Below, piece by piece: positions 33,703 to 46,651 of a stretch of 64,000 bases of DNA. This DNA comes from Tilletiopsis washingtonensis. Its lineage: Eukaryota; Basidiomycota; Exobasidiomycetes; Entylomatales. The DNA lies in NCBI RefSeq assembly GCF_003144115.1, contig NW_020312018.1, positions 295,658-359,657 on the forward strand. The letters run 5' to 3'. The first letter of the stretch is position 1. Each line of letters opens with the position of its first letter. The position numbers and the translations under genes were made by a program. Below the pieces are notes generated by a model. The model ran no database searches, was not told the origin of the DNA, and saw nothing but the letters and a program-made list of their open reading frames with translations.

Positions 33703-34507
33703 ATGAAGGTCGAGACGTGTGCCTTCTCCCAGCGCAAGATCTACCCCGGCCGGGGCAAGCTCTACGTGCGCGGCGACAGCAAGGTGAGCCGTTGGCATGA
33801 CGAGAGAAGAGGAGAGAGGAGATGGCTCGGGGGGCAGATGAGGCGCGGGCAGCATGGGCGGAGAGATCGAGTGCAGCGATGCGGCGGGGGGGGGGGTCAC
33901 ACAGGAAGGGCAGAGCTGCGCTGGAGCGAGGCCAGACGTGGGCCGGGACAAGAGTATGGGGAGAAGCATGTCTCAAGCGGGGTATGTACATGGAAGCGCG
34001 GCGGGCTCACACGAGATGGCGGCCATCTTTGCCCTTAGGTCTTCCGCTTCGCCTCGTCCAAGTCGGCGTCGCTGTTCCTGCAGCGCAAGAACCCGCGCAA
34101 GATTGCCTGGACGGTCGTGTACCGCCGCATGCACAAGAAGGGCATCACCGAGGAGGTGGCCAAGAAGCGCTCGCGCCGCACCGTCAAGCACCAGCGCGGC
34201 GTCGTCGGCGCCTCGCTCGACGCCATTGCCGCGCGGCGCAACCAGAAGCCCGAGGTGCGCGCCGCCGCCCAGGCCTCGGCGCTCGCAAAGAGCAAGGAGG
34301 AGAAGAAGAAGCGCGCAGAGGAGCGCAAGACGCAGAAGTCCAAGGTGAGTTGCTCTGCGTGGCGACGCCCCCCTGCTGGCCCCTCTTTGCAGTCGCATTT
34401 GCTCACGTCGTTACCCGACTACCCAGGGTGCCGTCGCCCACGCCGGCGCAGGCCCCAAGATTTCGCGCCAGCAGGCAAAGGGCGCCAGCTCCAAGCCGCG
34501 CGTGTAG
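33703..34507 (+). CDS. RPL24: 60S ribosomal protein eL24
   Basis: Three exons, 33703-33783, 34039-34344 and 34427-34507, give 155 residues, the same length as yeast Rpl24. It begins MKVETCAFSQRKIYPGRG, the conserved N-terminal segment, and continues through VFRFASSKSASLFLQRKNPR to a Lys/Arg/Ala-rich helical tail. The first intron (255 nt) is longer than most here. The protein sits near the subunit interface of the large ribosomal subunit. Its neighbour on the opposite strand is eL38, so the two ribosomal genes share one divergent upstream region and could be co-regulated. Confidence 0.95.
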
Positions 34508-35159
34508 AAAGGCGGACTGACGACGGACGTCTCTTCACACACACTCTTCATGCTGCTTTGACGTGGAAAAAGCCGCAATGCGTATGCCTTTCTTCCCCCC
34601 ATGCTCTCTCCCCTTCTCGCTCTTGGCCGCGCGCGTGGATGGGACATCCTGAATGTCGCTGCTGGTGGAGGTGGGGACTTAGCGACCCCATGGCGGACGT
34701 GCAGGCCATGCTGCCGCAGGCCTTGCCTCTCGGCCGCTCGTCCATGTTGCCCCCCCCCCCCCCCCTCCCAACGGCCTTGCACGGTCGACTGATTGGCTCG
34801 CGTCGTGTCGTCGTGCTCGTGTCCTCCCTTGCCAATCGCTGCTCCCCATGCTCTGCGCTCCCTAAGCCGTCGTGCGTCACGAGAGAGAGGTGTCACCATT
34901 ACGCTTCTTCGATGAGGGGAAGTCAAGGTCCAAGATGGGATGCGGTGTGAGGAGAGAATGGGGAGAAGGGCCATATGTGGTGGGCAAGGGCGGCGCGAGA
35001 TGCTTACGTCGCACCCGACAGAGTGGAGATGAGACGGAGAGAGAGGGGCGCGAAGATCTCGCAGAGAAGGCGCCGGTGGGGGGGGGGGGTCCGGGTCGTC
35101 GGCCCATGTGTGTTGCGCCATGCTCCGCGTTGGGGCTCTTGCATCGGGAGAGAGAGGGA
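34508..35159. other. Intergenic between convergent eL24 and thymidylate kinase
   Basis: About 650 bases of 3' flanks with a C run near 34751 and a G run near 35080. No gene seen. Confidence 0.55.
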
Positions 35160-37864
35160 TCACGAGAACAGTGGGCGCACGGGTCCATGGGCATGTCTCA
35201 CGGCCGCCTCGGCCGCCTCGCTCACGTCTCTCCACACCTCCTCTTCGGTGCGTTCGGCATCGATGGAGCGCCAATCCCTCACTCTGGCCTCGATCTCCTC
35301 GAATGCCGCACGCACGCGCGTCTGCATGCCCGGCTCCTCGTAGCGCTCGTCGCCGTAGCCGCCGCGCTGGGCCGCGACGGAGGGAGAAAGCGTGAGGAAG
35401 AGCGTCAAGTCGGGCGCCGGCAGTGAGGCGTCGGAGGAGAGACACCAGTCGAATGGCAGACCCTTTTGGGCGAAAGTGGAAGGAGGTGAGCAAAAGAGGC
35501 AAGAGGAGGCGGTGGGCAGGGCACAACTCACCTTGGCGACGCTGTACGCGATGCCAGAGAATGCATAGCGATCGCACACGACAGTCTGTCCCGCCTCGAG
35601 GTCGGCCTTGATGCTCGGTCTGCCGGGACGAAAGAGAGAGAAGCAGGGCCATGGTCGAGACGAGCGATGCGAAGTAAGAGTTCAGTGGGGTGCGCAGGTT
35701 TGCCCAAAGGCAGGAAACAGCGCGTGTCACAACTACTCACGCCAGTTCCCAGCGATTGGCACTGAACAGCAGATGCACGGCTCGATCATCGAGCTCCGAC
35801 TTTTGCTGCAGGTACGAATCGAGCATGCGACCGATGGGCGTGGTGCGATCTAGAAGCGAGGCAGGCTCCAATCGTCAGTCGAGCATACTTCGGGGCAAGA
35901 GTTGGCCAGTGCATCGCTGCGCCCACTTGGCACTTCGCTGAGCGCTTGCTTTGCGTTCAACTCACCGGGGAACTTGACCAGTCTGGCGTCCAGCTCCTGC
36001 ACCAATCTTTCTACCTGCGTTGTCTTGCCCGCTCTATCCAGTCCCTCGATGACCAGCAGTGCTCCTCTCTTCATGCCGCGTTCCCCGTCTCCCAGGCCCA
36101 TCTCACTTCCTCTGCTCGGCGGTCTCAGACTCGCCAACGTCACGCCACTGCCCGAACTGCCTCGCCTGCTTTCCGCCTTGTCCGCCGCGTCCGGCAGTTC
36201 CGAAACGCCGCCGAGAGAAGGCGTAGGACTCGAGGTGCCCACTGTAGCTGCCGTGCTTGCAGCGCGTCGGCTTTCGCCCGAACGCAAAGCGACGAGTCCG
36301 GGAGCGAAGAGAGGACGTGACCCTCCTAGACCGCCAACACCAGCTTCGCCTCCTGCCACTTCGCGCTCGCGCATGCGCAGCGCCTCGATGCTTGCTTCGT
36401 CGCCGCGTGCGAATCCTCCGCCGCCGGAAGAGGCGGCGCGAGAGGACAGGTGGTAGTTGTCGCCGTGCCCTTCGGAGGAGACGGAGCCGTATTCACTTGG
36501 TGCTTGAGACACTACGGCTGCTAGCGTTGAACGTGCTCGGCCGCCGTGGGATGCGCCGCCGCCTGCGCCTCCTCCGACGAGGCTCGAAGAAGAGCCGAGA
36601 GCATGCACGGCCGGCGAAGCGAGCAGACTGGGAGTGCCCGGAGGAGAAGATCCGCGAGGAAGAGCAATGCCAGGCGAAGGCGGTCTCGAAGAGCTACCGG
36701 TAGTCGCTCCACTCAGACTGACTCCCGTCGCGCTGCCTCTCCTACTCAGTTCGCCCACACCCGGCGTAATACTGCCTCCTCCTCCCATGCTAGCTCCCAT
36801 GCCCATGCTGGAGAGATCAGGTGCCGGCGAGGAGAGATCGGAGTACTCGAGCGAGGCGAGATGCGAGTCGGGCGTGGGATCGGCGGGAAAGACTTTGGGC
36901 GAGCGCGGAGGCTGCACGGCGACGGAGAAGACGGAGGCGGCGCCGGGCGAGGGAGGTCGATACTTTGAAGTGCGCGGATCGAGCTCGGGTGGCACACCGG
37001 CTGCAAGATGGGAGAGCGTCAGTGGGGGGACGCGGAAAAGGAGCGCGGCTACCAAGCGTCACAAGCAGGCGCACACCGGACTCGCGGCGCCAGAGCTTCG
37101 CTCTACAAGTTCTACGAGGAGGCAGCGATGGCGACTTGTAGGGCCATGACCCCCCTCGCTCCCTCGCTTCAACCCTCGCCCGACTGGCGGGGGCACTACT
37201 CGACTCAGCCGCGCAGGCTTGAAAGCGTCGTTCCTGCGAGCCTCTCGCACTCGCACTCTCGCGAGCTTGCACTGCCCCCCTCGAACAGGGCGCATCTCGT
37301 CTCGCTCTCCGTCTGAAGCATTGCCTCTGCAGCCTCAACGTGAGCCAAGCACTCACCAACGGGCGCACCACCCTCTCCATAGTGACCCACGACGCCCTCG
37401 TCGGCGCCCGCCTCGCTTCCCAGCGGCGTGCCGTCGCTCCTGCCGCGCTGCTCCTCGTCGTCGTGGCGCGCCATCTCGCGCGTATCTCTGCGGCGCGCAT
37501 CTTCGTCGTGACTGCCCGGCAGGCGGATGCCCGGCGCCACCTCGTCGGCATCGGGGATGCGCCCGAGGTTGCGCGCCGTGAGCGAGGCGCGGCGCCGCCC
37601 GCCGCCGCCGTGCTGCGCGGCGCTGTCGCTGGCGAGGGAAATGTCGGACGGCGGGCGCGAGGCGGTGAGTGGCGGCGTGGGCGTGGGCGAGTGAGGCAGC
37701 GGCATGGGCTGTACGAGTGCCTCGCCTTGCGCGACGAGCACGTCCGCGCCGCCGCCGCCGCCGCCGCTGCCGCTGCCGCTGCTGCGGAGGGGCGAGGCGT
37801 CGCGCTCGGCGCTGCGCTGGCGCTCGGGCGAGAGCGAGGCGGGCGGGGTGCGGGCGCCGTTCAT
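35160..37864 (-). CDS. CDC8: Thymidylate kinase with long disordered N-terminal extension
   Basis: Five exons: 37357-37864, 35966-37000, 35741-35849, 35532-35619 and 35160-35462, giving 680 residues in one frame. The last 202 residues, from an internal Met at 36072-36074, form a complete dTMP kinase. It has a P-loop in GLDRAGKTTQ, CDRYAFSG with the DR(Y/H) motif, and PDLTLFL followed by a lid segment ending GDERYE. The enzyme converts dTMP to dTDP for DNA synthesis. The 478 residues before it are Ser/Gly/Pro/Arg-rich and look disordered, with no domain I recognise; VPPELDPRTSKYRPPSPG is its most ordered-looking part. The conserved core starts MKRGALLVIEGLDR, exactly where ordinary thymidylate kinases start, so a short isoform from the internal ATG is possible. 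The extension frame is open throughout and its intron join is clean. Confidence 0.88.
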
Positions 37865-41774
<3,910 letters not shown>

Positions 41775-42923
41775 AACGTGCGAGACGTGCCAGCGCGGCG
41801 CGTGTGGCCCATCGGCGCGCGGCGCAGTTCGCCTGCTCGAACGCTTTCCGTCCACTGCATTCCCCCCCCCGGTGCTTGCTGCTGCGAAATGTACCCTTTT
41901 CGTCAAGGCGTCAGGTGTGCAGACGACGATGGACAGGCGAGAGACAGACGGTCGTGGGGCAGCGCGCCAAAGGCATTGCCACCTCGCCGGCGTTGCCACG
42001 CCTTACGAGCGCCTGCGGCCTTCTGCGTGCCCACAAGGCTTCGGTCGGTGTGGTGCTGCCGTCTTGTGCGAGCGCCGGAATGCGTTGCTGATGCAACGCT
42101 CCTCCGACGCCCAGTCGAGCGTGCAGCATGCTTGCTTGTGCTTGCCGCCGTGTGTGTGCGCTGCGATGCTGCACGGCGGGGCCGCCAGCATGCAGTTCAG
42201 AAGCGACATCGGCCTTTGCCGCGCACCTTCGCAAGAGCACATGCACGCGCCTTGCACCAGCCGCAGCCTCGTGAGCCGCTCGCAGCGACACCGTTCAGCT
42301 CGAGAGGCAGCACACAGCCACTGCTCGAGCCATGCAGCAAGATGCCTTGTCCCCCGGCCTCCTCCTCCTCACGTGCCGCTGCTGCGGCAAGCTCGTTCAT
42401 TGGCGATGGCGGCGCGAGCCCCTAGAGCGCGTCATCGTCATCAGGCGCAGGGCGCAGCTGCCCATCATGCGGCGTGCTCTGCTGCGCCGTATCGCTCGTG
42501 TTCCCGCTTTGAGAGTCGGGCCTCGGCCTTGCACCGCTCGTTGCCTGCCTGCCCCAACACAGCTGCAGCATGTTGAGGCACAGCCGCAGCAGAGCGATCG
42601 AGACGCCGGTGCGGCGTTCGCCTGCACCTGGAGCAGCACAGCGCCCAGGTGCAGACGGCGCAGGCATAGATGGCTGCGCTGCGAGCGGCCGAAGGGCTCC
42701 TCAGCGCGCCCGCTTCGCCGCCGTCCTTGCTTCCTCACCACCACTCTCTTTCTTCGCGCCTCGCTCTCTCGCTTGCCCTCTTCGGACCTCTCTCATCGCA
42801 CTTCTTGCTTCTGCTTCTACTGCACGCTTCATCACACCCATCTCAGCCGCCACCCCCGCCATTGCCCCTCACTTTCACTTCTGCGGCTGCTCGCCTGCGC
42901 TTCCTCGCCGGGCCTCTTTCGCA

Positions 42924-44900
42924 ATGCCGCCCACGCATCGCACACCTCCCCTTCATCCTTCGACCTCAAGCATCTTCTACTCCTTCCCCCCAAGCCTCAC
43001 TCCTTCTCCACTTCGCGTCGTCGACAGCGCGCTCGGGTCGCGACGCAGCTCGGGCCGTCGCAGTCTGGTGAGTACGGCCCATACCGCATCGCACATCGCT
43101 CGGCATCGCAGCTGACTTCATACCCGCAGTGAAGCATCGCCGACTCGCCTCGCATCACCAGCACGGCTTCTCCGCGCATCATCACCGCCAGTCTCGAATG
43201 CGCCGCTGCGCTGAAAGATTGAGGGTGTTGCGAAAGCAGCGGCGGAGCGTTGCTGCACACACCAACGCTTCGCGCCACTATCGCAGCCACCCGAGTCATC
43301 TCAGTGCAGCCGCACAGTCGACAGCACCTTCGTCAGCGCATCGTCGTCCCTTCATCGCCAGCGTCTCGCATCCGCCTCTCATCGCCGGCTCTTCGGATCA
43401 TCACCACAGAGCAGCTGCGTCACAGCCGACGGTGTCGCGCATGACTCCTCGCTTGCTTCGCTCTGACATGCAGCCTCTTCTTTGTCCGTGCTCTGCAATG
43501 TGCTGCTCTCCCGAGCAGTGCATTGGAGTGCACTGGCAGAGACACACTGTATGTGAAGTCGAAGCTCACGTGGAGTCATGCGCGCCGCGATCGTCACCCG
43601 GCTCGACGGCATCAGCTCTGACCGGCAGCCACTCGCCGGTCTCGTCGCTCTCGGTCTTCGCAAGGAGCTTTGCCTCATCGTTTACGGCATCGTCAAGAAG
43701 CGCGATCACTCGCGACCTCCGCCGAGCACATCCTCTCTTCATCCATCGAGTCCAGCGGCGGCAGCTTCGCCGTCGTTCGCAGGTCCCGATAGATGCAGAG
43801 GGGGCTCGCTCGGGAGATGCTGCGCAATGATCCGTTCTTCGACCTCATCGTCGCGCTCCTCAGGCCAGCGTCGCTCATGACGGCAACCGGGTCTCTGTCC
43901 TCCTCGAGCTACGCCGCGGGGGCGTCACGCGTCTGGCGCTCCCGCCGTTGAGCTAAGGCCAGCCACTCGGTCGCCTTCGATGACGACGTGCACATCTACG
44001 CTTCATCGCCGGTGCAGTGGCGCAAGATCTCGACGAATGACGCGCAGGTCAAGACAAGATCAGCGCAGTACTACAGCAGGGTAACGTCGACTGTCCTGCT
44101 TGAGTGCTGCGGTAGATCTGATCTTGCTCAGCGCGGAGTTTGTCTGGTATCTTGCAGCTGCAGCCGTCGCTGCGAGAAGGGACGAACAGATCGTCATGGC
44201 CGGCAAGCAGATGCTTGTCAAGGTCGTCTGCTGCTCGTCGTCTACCTCGCCGGTCTCGACCGCAAGCCGCTCGACGACTCTACTCTACATCGACAGCTCC
44301 GAGCGCACTCGAGGCGCACGTCGCGTGGAAGGTCGTGCGTAGAGTGTGCAAGTAGAAGGCGCTTGCGAAGGGGTAGAGGACGACGCGTCGTCGTCCGCTA
44401 CCCCTCCGCGGGGGTGTTCTACTTCCGCAGCTTGCGCTCGCGTCTTCACGCGCTCGGCCTCTCGGCGGTGGCCGTGTGCTTCTTCGCCCTACGTTCGCGT
44501 GAGTGCAGCTGGCGGTGCCTGTCCAGTCCAGCACATCTGCTGACCCTCGTCTGCTCAGTCTTCTTCATGCTTCTTTCGACGGCGTCATTCTCGTCCCAGC
44601 GAGGTTGAGCTGCAGAAGATCGCACTTCTCATCTCGCGTGAGAGGCATGCCTTGCCATCCTCACAAACAAGTCGTCAGGATGTCGCCGACTGCGGCATCG
44701 GACCCTTGTTTGTCCGAGGACGGGAGGAATGTCTGTTACGCCAGGCGAACAGTGCGACCCTTCCGCCTCTGCCCCTCTTCGTCAGCGCGAGTCTCATCTG
44801 GTGCGAGGAAGGGATGCGAGGGAGGACCAGATACGGAGACGGGTTGCGTACGCCCCACCAACCTCCGCCGCACACTACCTCTCTTGCCTCGCTCTGAATA
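42924..44900 (+). other. Decayed or unresolved coding-like region
   Basis: After a pyrimidine-rich leader, an ATG at 42924 opens a 48-codon exon ending at a GTGAGT donor (43068). A CTGAC branch-like site and CAG acceptor follow at 43129, so a spliced transcript is or was made here. The simplest join gives only a very short product. Further on, patches look protein-like in composition, for example FFDLIVALLRPASLM near 43830, VSVLLELRRGGVTRLALPPL near 43900 and AFDDDVHIYASSPVQWRKIS near 43980. They are not in one frame and match no family I can name. It could be a decayed host gene, an old mobile-element relic, a gene with introns I failed to place, or a noncoding RNA locus. Confidence 0.35.
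44350..44424. repeat. Imperfect inverted repeat (hairpin)
   Basis: The inner arms 44370-44385 and 44389-44404 are complementary at 15 of 16 positions around a 3-base loop. Outer 8-base arms, AAGTAGAA at 44350-44357 and TTCTACTT at 44417-44424, extend the fold. The element lies at the right side of the unresolved coding-like region. It could be a transcribed hairpin, a small inverted-repeat element or a replication artefact. Confidence 0.75.
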
Positions 44901-45211
44901 TCACCTGATGCACCGGTTATTGTTCTGCGTGTGCTGTGCTGCTCTTGTGTCTGTGCAAGCTGACGAGCGCAAAGCGAGCGAGGTTGGATGGCGCTGCGCA
45001 ACGTGCGCTCGGCGGGCGTGGGAACGCCTCGCGCTGGCTGCGCACCGTGCGCCGCTGGCGCGCCTCGCGGCCCCTGAGCCTTGCCTCTCGACTACGACCT
45101 CAAGCGCAGCCGCCGCGAGCCCATTCGCGACCCAGCCTCAGCTACGGCCTCAAACGCACGCTTGAGCGCTCACGCACGGCTCTAATCACGCACCGCCGCA
45201 CAAACCTCGCC

Positions 45212-46466
45212 ATGCGGGTCTCTCTTGCCCTCACGGGCCTCAGCCTTGCGCTGCTGCCCTTCACTCGCGGCGCACGCGTGCTCATCGGCAACGATGACGG
45301 CTTCGGCACAGCCAGTGCGTCTGCCGTGGTGCGCTGCTCTACTGCGCTCACACCTCACAGACATCAGAGCGCTGTACGCCGCCGTGCGCGCGGCTGGGCA
45401 CGAGGCCCTCATCGCTGCGCCGGTGCAGCAGCAGTCTGGCACGGATGGCGTGCGTCGCTTCTGCGGGGCGCACCGAATACCGGCTGACTTGGTGCGCTCA
45501 CCAGACGATGAAGGACCCCACGCCGCTGGAGCGCGAGGGCGAGTTCGGCCTCGTGCCAAAGGGCGCGCCTGCCGAGGGCCACGACGCGGCAGACGACCAC
45601 ATTTGGTGCGTGCGGCACGAAGCGCAGCGGTCGCACCCGCGCTCATCGTGTGTGAGCGACGCAGGTACATCAACAGCACACCCGCCTCGTCGATCAAGTA
45701 CGGCCTCGACGTGCTGGCGCCGCGATACTTTGGTGGACCGCCCGACGTGGTGCTGACTGGCCCGAACCAGGGTAGGTGCTTCGCACACGGCTGCAGCACA
45801 ACACTTGCTCACATTCTCGCACGGCCGATAGGTAGCAATCTCGGCCTCGCCTACCTCGTCTCGGGCACCGTGAGTCAAACAAAGCGCGTTGCCATTCACG
45901 TGTCGCTGATCGCATGCCCCTGCAGTACGGCGCAGCAAAGTATGCCGTGGCCCAGGGCGTGCCCGGCATTGCGCTCAGCGCACAGAACGCCACTGTGCGG
46001 CCGTACACCGAGCTCGGCGGACCCGAGGACCAGGTGAGTGTGGAACCGAGAGACACACTGCAGTGCCGGCTGATGTGATGCACGTCAGGCGAACATCTAC
46101 GCGGCTCAAGCCGTACAGCTGCTTGGGCAATTGCTCAAGAGCTCGCCCCCCCTTCCTCGCGGCACCGGCCTGAACGTCAACTTTCCCTCTGCGCCGCAGC
46201 GCGGCTGCACAGCCTCCAACTCACGCTGGATCGTCTCGCGTCTGCTCGGCAACGTGCAGCGCAGTCCCGATGCCTGCACGTGTGGCGATACATCAGCTGC
46301 CAGTGGCTGCAAGCTGCCCGTGGAGCGCAACGTGCTCGACAAGAAGCACGGCTGCTCAAACTCCATCTCGGGCTTTGCGCCGACTACGTGGAGCCCAGAC
46401 ACGAGCGCACAACAGCAGCAAGTCGTCATCGAGAGCCTGCAGGGCTTCACCTCGTGCCTGGCCTAG
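45212..46466 (+). CDS. Secreted SurE-type phosphatase/nucleotidase
   Basis: Seven exons: 45212-45314, 45361-45449, 45505-45605, 45665-45771, 45832-45869, 45926-46033 and 46089-46466, giving 307 residues. Each join restores the SurE family frame. A signal peptide (MRVSLALTGLSLALLPFTRG) is followed by VLIGNDDGFGTA-NIRALY, carrying the paired Asp of the metal site. APVQQQSG, then VVLTGPNQGSNLG and a VSGTYGAA segment supply the other conserved parts. SurE proteins are metal-dependent phosphatases acting on nucleoside monophosphates and other phosphoesters. Secreted fungal members include the Yarrowia PHO2-type acid phosphatase. The last exon adds ~90 residues with several Cys, probably disulfide-bonded. 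Introns are 46-64 nt. The specific substrate is unknown. Confidence 0.88.
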
Positions 46467-46500
46467 ACGTGCTACAGAGCAATGCTACATTTGCGAACAA

Positions 46501-46606
46501 GTGGTGCTACAGAGGGAGGAGCGTGGTGCTACAGAGGAAGGAGCGTGGTGCTACAGAGGGAGGAGCGTGGTGCTACAGAGGGAGGAGCGTGGTGCTACAG
46601 AGGATA
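46501..46606. repeat. 22-bp minisatellite
   Basis: Four full copies of GTGGTGCTACAGAGGGAGGAGC-type units (46501-46522, 46523-46544, 46545-46566 and 46567-46588) and a partial fifth. One unit differs by one base. A diverged half-copy lies at ~46470. The array begins 34 bases after the SurE-type stop and ends ~45 bases before the stop of the convergent gene, so it is in both 3' flanks. Confidence 0.92.
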
Positions 46607-46651
46607 GAGTACAGAAGGGAGCGAGGCGTGATGATACAAGTGGAGGTCGAA

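Larger units (their letters stand above)
41775..45211. other. 3.4-kb interval without an assignable gene
   Basis: The stretch between SEC23 and the SurE-type phosphatase has no continuous gene I can support. The left part (41775-42700) is GC-rich shadow sequence. A C/T-rich leader-like stretch (42720-42920) leads to an ATG and a well-formed intron. Beyond that, 43130-44900 has visibly lower GC and several coding-like patches in different frames. The last ~300 bases are the promoter of the phosphatase gene. Confidence 0.5.

Noticed and set aside
31453-33969. An 838-codon minus-strand open frame across the eL38/eL24 interval
   Set aside because: It overlaps real eL38 exons out of frame and crosses the eL24 first exon antisense. 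Composition is Arg/Ala/Pro-rich without motifs. It probably reflects a stop-poor GC-rich promoter and intron.
43980-44350. Possible retroelement remnant in the unresolved region
   Set aside because: A faint resemblance of one patch to a retroelement RNase H-like segment is too weak to name. No terminal repeats, primer site or target duplication was seen.
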